DNA from: RGIG4608 sp045651165
Lineage (GTDB): Bacteria; Bacillota; Clostridia; Oscillospirales; CAG-272
Assembly: GCA_045651165.1 (NCBI GenBank)
Contig: JAZRRX010000013.1
Location: forward strand, 73,547-137,546
DNA length: 64,000 nt
Direction of reading: 5' to 3'
Shown here: positions 1-7,590 of the stretch, one piece after another
Position numbering within the stretch: position 1 is the stretch's first letter
Layout: every line of letters begins with the position of its first letter
Program-made: the position numbers and the translations under genes
Notes under the pieces: generated by a model
The model's input: only the letters and a program-made list of their open reading frames with translations
What the model was told of the DNA's origin: nothing
The model's database searches: none

Positions 1-20
1 CAAGGGAAATTATTTAATAC

Positions 21-49
21 TTGACAACCTATCAAAGATGTGCTAAAAT
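21..49 (+). promoter_or_regulatory. sigma-A promoter of the thiT leader
   Basis: TTGACA at 21-26 and TAAAAT at 44-49 are separated by 17 bp, and TG at 41-42 gives an extended -10. It lies just upstream of the TPP riboswitch, so it should drive the riboswitch-thiT transcript. Confidence 0.85.
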
Positions 50-65
50 ATATTTACAACCACAT

Positions 66-155
66 AAAGTCAGGGGTGCTTATTGCTGAGATGGCATTTT
101 AAAAATGCTGAACCCTTAAACCTGATACGGATAATGCCGGCGTAGGTAGTACTTG
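66..155 (+). promoter_or_regulatory. TPP (thiamine pyrophosphate) riboswitch
   Basis: The conserved THI-box segments appear in order: CAGGGGTGC (71-79), GCTGAGA (85-91), ACCCTTAAACCTGAT (112-126) and GGATAATGCCGGCGTAGG (129-146), with a short closing P1 (AAGT/ACTT). The hairpin in the variable arm is GCATTTTAAAAATGC. It binds thiamine pyrophosphate and is followed by a hairpin and a thiamine transporter gene, so repression by transcription termination is expected. Confidence 0.96.
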
Positions 156-178
156 GGAGAAAACTCTCTAAAAATTAC

Positions 179-211
179 AACCACACGGGCTTTCGTGTGG
201 TTGATTTTATT
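179..211 (+). terminator. riboswitch-controlled terminator hairpin before thiT
   Basis: The stem AACCACACG (179-187) pairs with CGTGTGGTT (194-202) and is followed by a T-rich run. It sits between the TPP aptamer and the thiT ribosome-binding site, the usual expression-platform position. The U tract is interrupted by GA and A, so termination may be only moderately efficient. Confidence 0.7.
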
Positions 212-227
212 TTAGGAGGTGTTTTCT

Positions 228-887
228 ATGAAAGAAAACAAAAAAAGAACTGAGGCTATTACCCTCAGTGCCATTATGATTGCTTTTGCAATCTCAATTT
301 CCGCAATTTGCGCGGTGATGCCATTTCTTAATCTTCCATTCGGTGGAGGATTTACAATCGCGAGTATGTTACCTATAATTTTGATTGCCTATATGTACGG
401 CACAAAATGGGGAATACTCACATCCTTTGTTTATTCAGTTTTGCAAATGCTTTTGGGATTTAACACAGTAAGTGCATTCTTTTTGCCAGGAGATAGCCAA
501 ATGCTTTGGTGGAAAGCTGTTTTAGTGGTTTTTATCGACTACGTTATTGCATACACTGTTCTTGGCTTTGGTGGAGTCTTCAGAAAGAAATATGAAACAA
601 GAAAAGCACTTGTTTTGGGCTCAATTTTTGCCGTTTCATTAAGATATGTAGCACACATCATTTCGGGTGCGATTTTCTTTGGAACTTGGGCAGAATGGTT
701 CTTTACACAGGAAGGCTTTCCTGTATGGGGGACGAAAATTGTTGAAACATTCTCTGGTACATCTCTTGCAGTTATCTATTCTGTAATATACAATGGAATG
801 TATATGATTCCCGAAATCATCATTACCGCTATAGTTGCTTGTTTAGTAGTTCGAATTCCTCAAATCAAGATGAGAGACGAAATATAA
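228..887 (+). CDS. thiT: ThiT, thiamine-specific ECF transporter S component
   Basis: This 219-residue hydrophobic protein has about six membrane helices and fits the S-component of an energy-coupling factor importer that binds thiamine at the cell surface. Family features are the short basic cytoplasmic N-terminus, the early conserved segment ending PFGGGFTIASMLPI, and aromatic loops such as the SQMLWWK region. ATG 228 was chosen because AGGAGG at 214-219 sits 8 bases upstream; the GTG at 219 overlaps that site. The TPP riboswitch directly upstream supports thiamine as substrate. The shared EcfA/EcfA'/EcfT module is not in the window, as is usual for group II ECF systems. Confidence 0.93.
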   Translation: MKENKKRTEAITLSAIMIAFAISISAICAVMPFLNLPFGGGFTIASMLPIILIAYMYGTKWGILTSFVYSVLQMLLGFNTVSAFFLPGDSQMLWWKAVLVVFIDYVIAYTVLGFGGVFRKKYETRKALVLGSIFAVSLRYVAHIISGAIFFGTWAEWFFTQEGFPVWGTKIVETFSGTSLAVIYSVIYNGMYMIPEIIITAIVACLVVRIPQIKMRDEI

Positions 888-893
888 AAGCTC

Positions 894-922
894 TTGACTT
901 TTTTTGATTTTTATATTATAAT
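894..922 (+). promoter_or_regulatory. rnpB promoter
   Basis: TTGACT (894-899) and TATAAT (917-922) are separated by 17 bp, placing the start site at about 929, exactly where the RNase P RNA P1 helix begins. Confidence 0.85.
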
Positions 923-929
923 ACAATCC

Positions 930-1283
930 GTAACCGCGCCGAACGGTCGCGCGATATGTTGCCGAAAGGTGTTATCGCGAGGAAAGTCCGGGCTTCACAG
1001 GGCAGAGTAGCTGATAACGTCAGCCGCAGGCGACTGCCGGGAAAGTGCAACAGAAATAGACCGCCTCTTTTTGAGGTAAGGATGGAAAGGCGAGGTAAGA
1101 GCTCACCCGTTTCTATGGTAACATAGATCCGCTGTAAACCCTACTTGAAGCAACACCGTACGCAGATGTCGGCCCGACACATATCTGCTAGGTGGCACGA
1201 GGGAAACCTCGAAGCTTGTTGGTGACAACAAGCGAAGATAGATGACCGTTTAAGACAGAACCCGGCTTATAGACGCGATTACA
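930..1283 (+). ncRNA. rnpB: RNase P RNA component
   Basis: This is the catalytic RNA of RNase P, which matures tRNA 5' ends. The conserved CR-I block GAGGAAAGTCCGGGC lies around 979-993, the later GGTGGCACGAGGGAAACC segment around 1192, and the ACAGAACCCGGCTTATAG block (P4 partner and 3' end) at about 1255-1272. The ends pair as P1 (GTAACCGCG at 930 with CGCGATTAC at 1274-1282, one mismatch). The length of about 353 nt is normal. The gene has its own promoter and a strong terminator. Confidence 0.97.
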
Positions 1284-1286
1284 TTT

Positions 1287-1319
1287 AAAAAAGTCCTCTC
1301 AAACGAGAGGACTTTTTTG
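1287..1319. terminator. bidirectional terminator between rnpB and the FkbM gene
   Basis: A perfect 10-bp stem AAGTCCTCTC/GAGAGGACTT (1291-1314) is flanked by A-rich and T-rich tracts, so it can end rnpB on the plus strand and the converging methyltransferase gene on the minus strand. Confidence 0.9.
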
Positions 1320-2405
1320 TTATTCTTTTATCGCATATAAATTCAAGTCCCATGCGGGAATGTAGGGAAATCTGCGAAGATAAAGCGAATATTCAGGGTT
1401 TAATTTCTTAACTAATTCTGGCAAAGCAAACAAGTCCTCACTTCTGTGATAGAGAGAAACAAGGAGTTTAGGCGCGTGCATTTGAATTGTGTTTTTTGAA
1501 CCTAAAAGCGCCTCTTTTTCCGAGCCCTCAACGTCATATTTTATGTAGTCCACTTGCTCACTGCCGAGCACCTCGTCCACTGAAATAACGTTGACTTCTT
1601 TGATTTTTGAAACGATGTTGCCCTTTGAAACAATACCAGCATTCCGGTTGCCACTCGCGTCAAAAAGTAGGGTGGTTTGTTCATTCCAAGCACCTGCATT
1701 AATGCATTGAATATCAATGTTATCAACGGTTTGAGCGTATTCATTGAGCTTTCTAAAATTTCGTGCATCGGGTTCAAGCGCAATCGCGGTTTTCAAATTT
1801 TGGTTGAACTGAAGCATCTCTCTTATTGTATCTCCGTTATACGCACCGAGGTCCATATATCTGCTTATGTTCTTACAATCGAGAAGATTATGATAAACAT
1901 CTGCTTTGTCACTCTCGCTATCCCAAAGATAACGAATATCTCCACTTAATTTATAAGAAATCACATTTTCAAAAATTCTTTTCGATTCGTCATCTGCAAG
2001 AAGCTCATAAACTTTTTCAAATCTTGCACGATTTTCTTCAAAAAATTCAATTGTGAAAAGTGTTTCACCAAAAACAGGTACGTCGGGAGCGTATAACTCA
2101 AACTCATCCCCTACTTTTTTAAAAAGTGCCATAACTTCGGGGAGAGAAGAAGCAAACGATAACAATACGATGGGATTTTGCCCGTCGTATTTTTCTTTCA
2201 TAGCGGAATATGAAATTACAGTTTTGCCGTGGAACGCGTGCCCACGCACAAAGCCGTCACTTGCAAAGAAATCGGAAATTTCAATTCCGTATTTGTTGCA
2301 AACGGCAATAATCTTGTCTGCACCATTGCCCATTCCGTACATAACGATTGGACGACCACTGACTGCAAGATAGTGCCATAAATCAGTTTTTATATTAATA
2401 TTCAT
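1320..2405 (-). CDS. FkbM family SAM-dependent methyltransferase
   Basis: This 361-residue protein has an N-terminal nucleotide-binding-like loop (YGMGNGADKI, residues 23-32) and a SAM-binding motif (MDLGAYNGDT, about residues 184-193). The C-terminal FkbM signature follows, with ISVDEV, DYIKYDVEGSE and LLVSLYHRSEDL. FkbM proteins usually O-methylate sugars or secondary metabolites; the substrate here is unknown. Start 2405 is preferred over 2417 because the GGAG site lies inside the extra codons. It stands alone, converging on rnpB across a shared terminator. Confidence 0.85.
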   Translation of the reverse strand: MNINIKTDLWHYLAVSGRPIVMYGMGNGADKIIAVCNKYGIEISDFFASDGFVRGHAFHGKTVISYSAMKEKYDGQNPIVLLSFASSLPEVMALFKKVGDEFELYAPDVPVFGETLFTIEFFEENRARFEKVYELLADDESKRIFENVISYKLSGDIRYLWDSESDKADVYHNLLDCKNISRYMDLGAYNGDTIREMLQFNQNLKTAIALEPDARNFRKLNEYAQTVDNIDIQCINAGAWNEQTTLLFDASGNRNAGIVSKGNIVSKIKEVNVISVDEVLGSEQVDYIKYDVEGSEKEALLGSKNTIQMHAPKLLVSLYHRSEDLFALPELVKKLNPEYSLYLRRFPYIPAWDLNLYAIKE

Positions 2406-2489
2406 ATATATCTCCAATAATTTGTTAATAAGATTATACCATAAATGAGAATATATTTCAAGTGTAAATTATATGTTCAAATTTTGATT

Positions 2490-2690
2490 TGTAGGGGAGA
2501 TTATATTTTCGTGCGAGATCCTTCGGTCGTTGCGCCTGACACCTTTAGGTGTCATTCTCGAGCGTAATAATCTTTTGCGTCCGTCACTTCGTTCCGAGAT
2601 CCTTCGCTCCGCTCGAGGATGACGCAAAAGATTATAGCGAAGAATCTCGGCGCAACTTCCCTCAAGGATGACGCGCAATATAACTCCCCG
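2490..2690. repeat. palindromic intergenic repeat cluster
   Basis: The spacer between the methyltransferase and cwlD holds nested inverted repeats: GACACCTTTAGGTGTC (2539-2554) and a perfect 14-bp pair TAATCTTTTGCGTC (2568-2581)/GACGCAAAAGATTA (2621-2634). It also has repeated GAGATCCTTCG and GAATCTCGGCGC pieces and CGAGGATGACGC. The GTCATTCTnGAGCG / CGCTCnAGGATGAC theme recurs near 31.2-31.4 kb. It looks like a dispersed REP- or MITE-like element. ORFs through it are of the well-known spurious ERSEGS type. Confidence 0.75.
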
Positions 2691-2761
2691 ATAAATCCCA
2701 ATTTATATTTGAATAAAACGGTTATATTTTTCATAAACTAAACAAAAACGGAGTTTTGTTT

Positions 2762-3505
2762 ATGAAAAGTCAAAGAAAGAAATATGCCACATCATTCGCG
2801 TTGGGATTTTCAATATTTTGCATAATTTCAGCGCTTATTTCACTTATTTTGATAATTCCAATGATAAACTTCTCATTTCCTTTGCCGAGCAATAGCGTGG
2901 TGGCTAATAGTAATATCACAATTGTCCTCGATGCAGGGCACGGAGGTGAAGACGGAGGTGCGCAGGGCAACGGTCTTATCGAAAAGGATTTGAATCTTGA
3001 CATTACCCTGCGTGTAGCTTCCCTTTTGCGTGAGCAAGGAGTAAATGTTGTTTTAACGCGCGATTCGGACGTTCTCTTGTACGATAAAAACTCCGATTAC
3101 GAGGGCAAAAAGAAATATCAAGACGTGCGCAAGCGCCTTGAAATTGCCCAAAGCCAAGAAAATCCAGTGCTTGTGAGCATTCATATGAATTCTTTTGCCC
3201 AAACAAAATATTCGGGGCTTCAAGTGTGGTATGGAAAAAATGATGCGCGCTCAAAAATTTTGGCAAATTCCATTCAATCGAATACTAAAATTTCTTTGCA
3301 ACCCAACAACAAAAGAGTAACAAAACAAGCCACGAGCTCAATCTTTCTTTTGCACAACGCTACCTTCCCCTCCGTGCTCATTGAGTGCGGATTTCTCTCC
3401 AATCCAGACGAGGCACGCTCTTTAGGTGATGCCGATTACCGACAAAAGCTCGCAAATGTGATTTTCAAGTCGATTATAGACTATATTTCGCAGAATAATA
3501 CTTGA
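2762..3505 (+). CDS. cwlD: N-acetylmuramoyl-L-alanine amidase, CwlD-like
   Basis: This 247-residue amidase_3 enzyme cleaves the bond between N-acetylmuramate and the peptide stem. A single N-terminal membrane anchor (about residues 10-35) is followed by the catalytic domain. Zinc ligands and catalytic residues are visible: H60 in DAGHGG, E74 in LIEKDLN, H141 in SIHMNS and E208 in LIECGF. Length and layout match CwlD, which makes muramic-delta-lactam in the spore cortex, so a spore role is inferred rather than proven. ATG 2762 has GGAG 8 bases upstream; TTG 2756 overlaps the spacing. radA follows closely with its own promoter. Confidence 0.85.
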   Translation: MKSQRKKYATSFALGFSIFCIISALISLILIIPMINFSFPLPSNSVVANSNITIVLDAGHGGEDGGAQGNGLIEKDLNLDITLRVASLLREQGVNVVLTRDSDVLLYDKNSDYEGKKKYQDVRKRLEIAQSQENPVLVSIHMNSFAQTKYSGLQVWYGKNDARSKILANSIQSNTKISLQPNNKRVTKQATSSIFLLHNATFPSVLIECGFLSNPDEARSLGDADYRQKLANVIFKSIIDYISQNNT

Positions 3506-3530
3506 TTTTTTGCGAAGTTTTCTTTATAAT
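3502..3530 (+). promoter_or_regulatory. radA promoter overlapping the cwlD stop
   Basis: TTGATT (3502-3507) and TATAAT (3525-3530) have a 17-bp spacer, and the -35 overlaps the TGA stop of cwlD. It would give radA independent expression. Confidence 0.7.
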
Positions 3531-3563
3531 ATAGGTATATCCATAAAAAGGACGGAAAAGAAA

Positions 3564-4949
3564 ATGAAAGGTTTAAAAACTGTTTATATATGCTCGGAAT
3601 GTGGTTGCATCTCTCCAAAATGGCTTGGAAAATGCAGTCAATGTGGTGCGTGGAACTCTCTCGTTGAGGACGTTATCTCCACCACTCCTGAAAAGCCAAG
3701 TGAAATAAAACACAAAACTCTCACAAGCGGAAAAGACAATCTTGCTTTGCGCTTCGATGAGACAGAGCTTCCCGATTACATAAGAAGCAACACCCGTCTT
3801 TCAGAGCTTGACAGAGTACTCGGTGGCGGACTTGTGCACGGCTCGGTGGTGCTCCTTGCAGGCGAGCCGGGTATTGGTAAGTCCACCTTACTTATGCAAA
3901 TTTCCGATGCTCTTGGTGAACAAAAGAAGGTTTTATACATTTCGGGTGAAGAATCCACAGATCAGCTCAAATTAAGAGCACAACGACTTGGCATCGTGGG
4001 TAATAATCTCTATATTCTCACCGAAACAGAACTTGAAAAAACTATAGTTCAAATTGAAAAGGTAAAGCCCGATGTTATCATTGTTGACTCAATTCAAACC
4101 ATGTACAGCGACAAGATTTCAAGTGCACCAGGTACTATTACACAGATAAAAGAATGTACTCTTGCATTTATTACAAAGGCAAAAAATGACGGCATCTCCG
4201 TTATTTTGGTAGGACACGTTAACAAAGAGGGCTCAATCGCAGGTCCTAAAATTCTTGAGCATATGGTTGACGCAGTTCTCTATTTTGAGGGTGACCGTCA
4301 ACATTCATATAGAATTATTCGTGCGATGAAAAACCGTTATGGCTCAACAAACGAGATTGGCGTTTTTGAAATGGGTGATACAGGGCTTATTGAGGTTTGC
4401 AACCCCTCCGAAATGCTCCTTGCCGACCGTCCAAAGAATGCATCTGGCAACTGTGCGCTTTGTACTATCGAAGGCACTCGTCCCCTTATTGCAGAGGTTC
4501 AGGCACTCGTTTCTCCAACAGTTTTCCCTGCCCCCAGAAGAACGTCAAACGGAATTGACTACAATCGCTTAAATCTCATTCTTGCCGTTCTTGAAAAGCG
4601 CCTCAATATGCGTTTTTCGGCAAATGATGCTTATATTAACGTTATCGGTGGACTTCACATCGACGAGCCCGCAAGCGACTTGGCAGTTGCTATGGCGCTT
4701 ATATCATCACTTCGAGATAAAGTTGTACCGGATGACCTCATCGCCATCGGAGAGCTTGGACTTTCGGGAGAGGTGAGAGCCGTTTCAAATCTTGAGCAAA
4801 GAGTTAAAGAAGCAGCGCGCCTTGGTTTTACAAAGGCGGCAGTTCCCCATCGCAACCTCGAAAAGCGTAAGATTGAATGTGGAATTGAGCTTATCCCCAT
4901 AAAGTCGATTTATGATACGCTTAAACTACTTACAGAGCCAAAGGAATAA
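3564..4949 (+). CDS. radA: RadA (Sms), DNA-repair ATPase and branch-migration helicase
   Basis: This 461-residue protein processes recombination intermediates, working with RecA on D-loops. In order: a four-cysteine zinc finger (C10, C13, C24, C27), a RecA-like ATPase core with Walker A GEPGIGKST (about 100-108), the RadA-specific KNRYG motif (about 252), and a C-terminal Lon-protease-like domain without proteolytic function. Length is typical. ATG 3564 is chosen because AAAAGGACGG lies upstream and the first codons then encode the finger. The 54 bases of open frame before it contain the promoter. Confidence 0.96.
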   Translation: MKGLKTVYICSECGCISPKWLGKCSQCGAWNSLVEDVISTTPEKPSEIKHKTLTSGKDNLALRFDETELPDYIRSNTRLSELDRVLGGGLVHGSVVLLAGEPGIGKSTLLMQISDALGEQKKVLYISGEESTDQLKLRAQRLGIVGNNLYILTETELEKTIVQIEKVKPDVIIVDSIQTMYSDKISSAPGTITQIKECTLAFITKAKNDGISVILVGHVNKEGSIAGPKILEHMVDAVLYFEGDRQHSYRIIRAMKNRYGSTNEIGVFEMGDTGLIEVCNPSEMLLADRPKNASGNCALCTIEGTRPLIAEVQALVSPTVFPAPRRTSNGIDYNRLNLILAVLEKRLNMRFSANDAYINVIGGLHIDEPASDLAVAMALISSLRDKVVPDDLIAIGELGLSGEVRAVSNLEQRVKEAARLGFTKAAVPHRNLEKRKIECGIELIPIKSIYDTLKLLTEPKE

Positions 4950-4954
4950 TTTTA

Positions 4955-4983
4955 TTGACAATTTATTATTTCTATGCTACAAT
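4955..4983 (+). promoter_or_regulatory. promoter of the structured leader before gene 5093
   Basis: TTGACA (4955-4960) and TACAAT (4978-4983) have a 17-bp spacer, with TG at -14/-15. Transcription would start near 4990, leaving a leader of about 100 nt before the ORF. Confidence 0.8.
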
Positions 4984-4989
4984 AATAGT

Positions 4990-5070
4990 AGAAAAATAAT
5001 GGACACTCAAAAGTGCCCGATAAAAATAACGCAGAGTCGGGCAGATGTGCCTTGCTCTGCGTTTTTTTGC
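4990..5070 (+). promoter_or_regulatory. structured leader with attenuator-like terminator
   Basis: A 5' hairpin GGACACT (5001-5007)/AGTGCCC (5012-5018) is followed by CCCGA (5016-5020), which can instead pair with TCGGG (5037-5041). An intrinsic terminator ACGCAGAG (5029-5036)/CTCTGCGT (5055-5062) plus seven T follows. The two arrangements are mutually exclusive, which suggests regulated termination. I do not recognise a known riboswitch class. Confidence 0.55.
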
Positions 5071-5092
5071 TTTTAGTAAAGGAGGAAATACA

Positions 5093-5809
5093 ATGAAAAA
5101 ATTCATTATTATTACATTGGTATTTATACTCATAGTTATTACACCGTTACTAATCTATCATTTTGCCACCTTGCCTCCAAAGGAAACAAGCGGTACTATC
5201 GTTGGTGAGGTCTTTTATATAAAATATGCCAAGGCGGATTTATATGACTCCTGCATAATATATATAAAGCCAACGGTGAACACTAATAACGCTCCGCTTA
5301 TGTGCATAACGGTAAATACCGAAACGGAAACGGAATCTAATTTCGTCGGTGCTATGAATGAAACTCCTGAGATACAAATTGGTGAAGTTGTTGAAATCGA
5401 ATACATTACTAAAAATAGTAAGCTGTGGCCATATCTTGCAAAATCTATTAAGCCCTCAAATTCACAAACCGATATGAGCTCTTGGACTACTCTTACAATG
5501 AATGATAATTATGCACCCCTACATTCGCAAGATCGTCCCGAAGATTTCGGCAAGGTTGTTTACGTTTCTAAAATAACTTCCCCGCGCGAAGGTTATCTCG
5601 TATATCTTGATGATGCGAAATATGGCAGTCCGCTTAACTTATCCTGCTATTGGATTGATGATACTATAAAAAGTAGAGATGATGCGCTCTTTGCCTTGTT
5701 AGAGCAAGAGGCTACGGGATATTACATTGATATCAGTCCACTTTACACACATCCGTTTAACGAGGTAATATCATTCCACGCGTTATTTGCTTTTCTTAAA
5801 GATGAATAG
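5093..5809 (+). CDS. hypothetical membrane-anchored extracytoplasmic protein
   Basis: I do not recognise this 238-residue protein. A single N-terminal membrane helix (about residues 4-24, rich in I, V and L) is followed by a soluble domain probably outside the cell. Two stretches, GTIVGEVFYIKYAKAD and FGKVVYVSKI, look like a repeated beta-strand unit and could mark a duplicated small beta-barrel (OB-like) fold; this is an inference. AAAGGAGG lies 8 bases before ATG 5093. It is a single gene behind a strong promoter and an attenuator-like leader, which suggests conditional expression. Confidence 0.6.
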   Translation: MKKFIIITLVFILIVITPLLIYHFATLPPKETSGTIVGEVFYIKYAKADLYDSCIIYIKPTVNTNNAPLMCITVNTETETESNFVGAMNETPEIQIGEVVEIEYITKNSKLWPYLAKSIKPSNSQTDMSSWTTLTMNDNYAPLHSQDRPEDFGKVVYVSKITSPREGYLVYLDDAKYGSPLNLSCYWIDDTIKSRDDALFALLEQEATGYYIDISPLYTHPFNEVISFHALFAFLKDE

Positions 5810-5894
5810 TGTCTTATACTTCCCCTCTTGAGATAAGCCGAGAGGGGAAAGATTGTACTAACATATTATTATAGAAGAAATTTCAAAAAAGCCC

Positions 5895-5923
5895 TTGACA
5901 TTGTATTGCTTTTGTGGTAAAAT
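5895..5923 (+). promoter_or_regulatory. promoter of the rpmG-secE-nusG operon
   Basis: TTGACA (5895-5900) and TAAAAT (5918-5923) have a 17-bp spacer. The predicted start, about 5928-5931, coincides with the first arm of a structured leader. A perfect inverted repeat AAAAAAGCCC (5885-5894)/GGGCTTTTTT (5942-5951) flanks the promoter and could terminate upstream read-through. Confidence 0.85.
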
Positions 5924-5927
5924 AGCA

Positions 5928-6050
5928 GTACCTCTGCGAATGGGCTTTTTTGTTATGCCTATTTTTAGCGCCGTCCGTAAGGACAAGGCATGATACCATC
6001 TCAGAGGGAGGTACACTGACCGAAAAGGTCAAAAAAATTTAATGGGAGGT
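5928..6050 (+). promoter_or_regulatory. structured 5' leader of rpmG
   Basis: Nested helices are visible. P1 is GTACCTCTG (5928-5936) with CAGAGGGAGGTAC (6002-6014, four extra bases). P2 is ATGCC (5955-5959) with GGCAT (5987-5991). P3 is GTCC-GTAA-GGAC (5973-5984), with a GNRA-type loop. A separate GACC-GAAAA-GGTC hairpin lies at 6018-6030. The 5' ACCTC could alternatively pair with the rpmG Shine-Dalgarno GGGAGGT (6044-6050), so translational control is plausible. The ligand or protein is unknown. Confidence 0.55.
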
Positions 6051-6058
6051 GCCGAAAA

Positions 6059-6220
6059 ATGGCTAATGATGCAAGAGTCAAAATTACTCTCGTTTGCACA
6101 GAATGCAAGCAGAGAAACTATGAATCTAAGAAAAACAAGAAGAATGACCCCGACAGACTTGAAATGAACAAGTACTGCAAATTCTGCCGCAAGCACACTC
6201 TTCACAAAGAATCTAAGTAA
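6059..6220 (+). CDS. rpmG: 50S ribosomal protein L33
   Basis: This 53-residue basic protein of the large subunit has the zinc-binding form of L33: a CTEC pair near residues 13-16 and a CKFC pair near 40-43. Its sequence opens with the ARVKITL segment typical of L33. GGGAGGT sits 8 bases before ATG 6059. It leads the rpmG-secE-nusG block, the classic bacterial order, and has an unusual structured leader. It is too short for many ORF callers. Confidence 0.97.
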   Translation: MANDARVKITLVCTECKQRNYESKKNKKNDPDRLEMNKYCKFCRKHTLHKESK

Positions 6221-6237
6221 TTGTAAAGGAGATTATT

Positions 6238-6501
6238 ATGGCAGATTTGGAAAACAAAAAAGCAAATAACCCCGAAACAAAAAATGTGAAGAAAAAAAGC
6301 GACAAACCTTCTCTTTGGAGCAGAATCAAATCTTTTGCAAGAAGCATTAAGAGTGAGGTTAAGAAAATTTCTTGGTCCCCTTGGACTGACGTTAAGAAAA
6401 ACACATTTGTTGTTGTCGTTGTAATTGTGGTTTGCGCAGTTGCTTTGGCAATCGTTGACGTTGTATTTTCTGAAGGAATCAAATTGCTTGGTAAGCTCTA
6501 A
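6238..6501 (+). CDS. secE: SecE, preprotein translocase subunit
   Basis: This 87-residue subunit of the SecYEG channel clamps SecY. A hydrophilic, lysine-rich N-terminus leads to the conserved amphipathic stretch EVKKISWSPWTDVKKNT (about residues 40-56) and one membrane helix (about 57-80). It is the one-helix SecE common in Gram-positive bacteria. AAAGGAG lies just upstream, and nusG follows after 15 bases, so rpmG, secE and nusG should be cotranscribed. Confidence 0.95.
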   Translation: MADLENKKANNPETKNVKKKSDKPSLWSRIKSFARSIKSEVKKISWSPWTDVKKNTFVVVVVIVVCAVALAIVDVVFSEGIKLLGKL

Positions 6502-6516
6502 TAAAAGGAGAACCAT

Positions 6517-7059
6517 ATGAGCGATATTAACGAAATGAATGTCGGCCCGAGATGGTATGTGGCGCACACCTACTCAGGTTATGAAAACAAGGTAAAAACA
6601 TCCCTTGAAAAAATTGTTGAGAACCGTGGTCTTGAAGATCTGATTTATGATATTAAAATTCCTGTTCAGATCATCATCGAGAAGAAAGGCGACCAGGAAA
6701 TCGAGGTTGAGGAAAAGCTCTTCCCCGGTTACGTTTATATCAAAATGACTATGAACGATGAAAGCTGGCACGCAATTCGCGGTATTACAGGCGTTACGGG
6801 CTTTGTTGGCCCCGGATCACGTCCTTCCCCTCTTTCAGACGAAGAGGTTGCCGCACTCAATATCGAAGAAAAGAAAGTTAAACTCAGCTACACCGTTGGC
6901 GACAGCGTTGTGGTTATTGGCGGTCTTTTCGATGGCTATACGGGAACAGTTCAGTCAATTTCCGACGATTCAAACAAAGTTACTGTCCTTGTTAACAGAG
7001 GACGCAGAGATATGCCCGTTGAGCTTGATGCGGGTATGATCAAACTCAAAGAAATCTAA
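6517..7059 (+). CDS. nusG: NusG, transcription elongation/termination factor
   Basis: This 180-residue factor binds RNA polymerase and modulates pausing, Rho action and coupling. The NGN domain starts at WYVAHTYSGYENKVKTSL and includes LFPGYVYIKM. A C-terminal KOW domain (about residues 125-180) contains VIGGLFDGYTGTVQSI. Length is normal. It has a GGAG ribosome-binding site and lies between secE and the rplK leader, the canonical position. Confidence 0.97.
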   Translation: MSDINEMNVGPRWYVAHTYSGYENKVKTSLEKIVENRGLEDLIYDIKIPVQIIIEKKGDQEIEVEEKLFPGYVYIKMTMNDESWHAIRGITGVTGFVGPGSRPSPLSDEEVAALNIEEKKVKLSYTVGDSVVVIGGLFDGYTGTVQSISDDSNKVTVLVNRGRRDMPVELDAGMIKLKEI

Positions 7060-7065
7060 TCAAGC

Positions 7066-7145
7066 ACTTTTATGCGACAACCATTGTCGCGTGGGAGGGA
7101 GAAAAATTTAGTGAATTCTCCCGCATAAACCACATTGGAGGTATT
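7066..7145 (+). promoter_or_regulatory. rplK-rplA leader, possible ribosomal-protein autoregulatory site
   Basis: The 91-nt spacer folds by eye into a branched structure: TATGCG (7071-7076) with CGCATA (7122-7127), enclosing ACA/TGT (7077-7087) and GGGAG (7093-7097)/CTCCC (7118-7122). rplK-rplA leaders are often bound by L1, which represses its own operon; assignment here is inference from position and structure. Confidence 0.5.
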
Positions 7146-7150
7146 TTAAA

Positions 7151-7576
7151 ATGGCAAAGAAAGTAATGGGTTACATTAAATTGCAATTGCCCGCAGGTAA
7201 AGCTACACCCCAGCCCCCCGTTGGTCCTGCACTTGGTCAGTACGGCGTTGCAATCCCCGTATTCACAAAAGAATTTAACGAAAGAACAAAGAATGACATC
7301 GGTCTTATCATCCCCGTTGTTATTACAGTTTACGCTGACCGTTCATTTACATTTATTACAAAGACTCCCCCTGCTCCTGTTCTTATTAAGAAGGCATGCG
7401 GCATCGAATCCGGTTCTGCTAAGCCCAATAAGACAAAGGTAGCAAAGCTCACAAAAGAGCAGGTTAGAAAAATCGCTGAAACAAAGATGCCCGACCTTAA
7501 CGCAGGTTCTATCGAAGCAGCTATGAGCATGGTTGCTGGTACTGCAAGAAGTATGGGTATTACTGTTGAAGAGTAA
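7151..7576 (+). CDS. rplK: 50S ribosomal protein L11
   Basis: This 141-residue protein of the GTPase-associated centre binds 23S rRNA and L10. The conserved opening KLQLPAGKATPQPPVGPALGQ is clear, as are the FITKTPPAPVLIKKA segment and the C-terminal RNA-binding half ending AGTARSMGI. TTGGAGGT precedes ATG 7151. rplA follows with a 14-base spacer. Codon use is strongly biased, as expected for a highly expressed gene. Confidence 0.98.
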   Translation: MAKKVMGYIKLQLPAGKATPQPPVGPALGQYGVAIPVFTKEFNERTKNDIGLIIPVVITVYADRSFTFITKTPPAPVLIKKACGIESGSAKPNKTKVAKLTKEQVRKIAETKMPDLNAGSIEAAMSMVAGTARSMGITVEE

Positions 7577-7590
7577 GGAGGAGTTTGAAA

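Noticed and set aside
2469..2734. Two minus-strand ORFs of 60-69 codons
   Set aside because: They lie wholly in palindromic repeat DNA and have the ERSEGS-type sequence seen in many spurious translations; no ribosome-binding site.
5821..5847. Hairpin CCCCTCT/AGAGGGG as terminator of gene 5093
   Set aside because: It has no T tract on the plus strand; it may slow transcription, but I do not call it a terminator.
5942..5951. GGGCTTTTTT after the rpmG promoter taken as an attenuator
   Set aside because: Its pairing partner AAAAAAGCCC lies upstream of the promoter and is not in the transcript, so it can act only on read-through from upstream.
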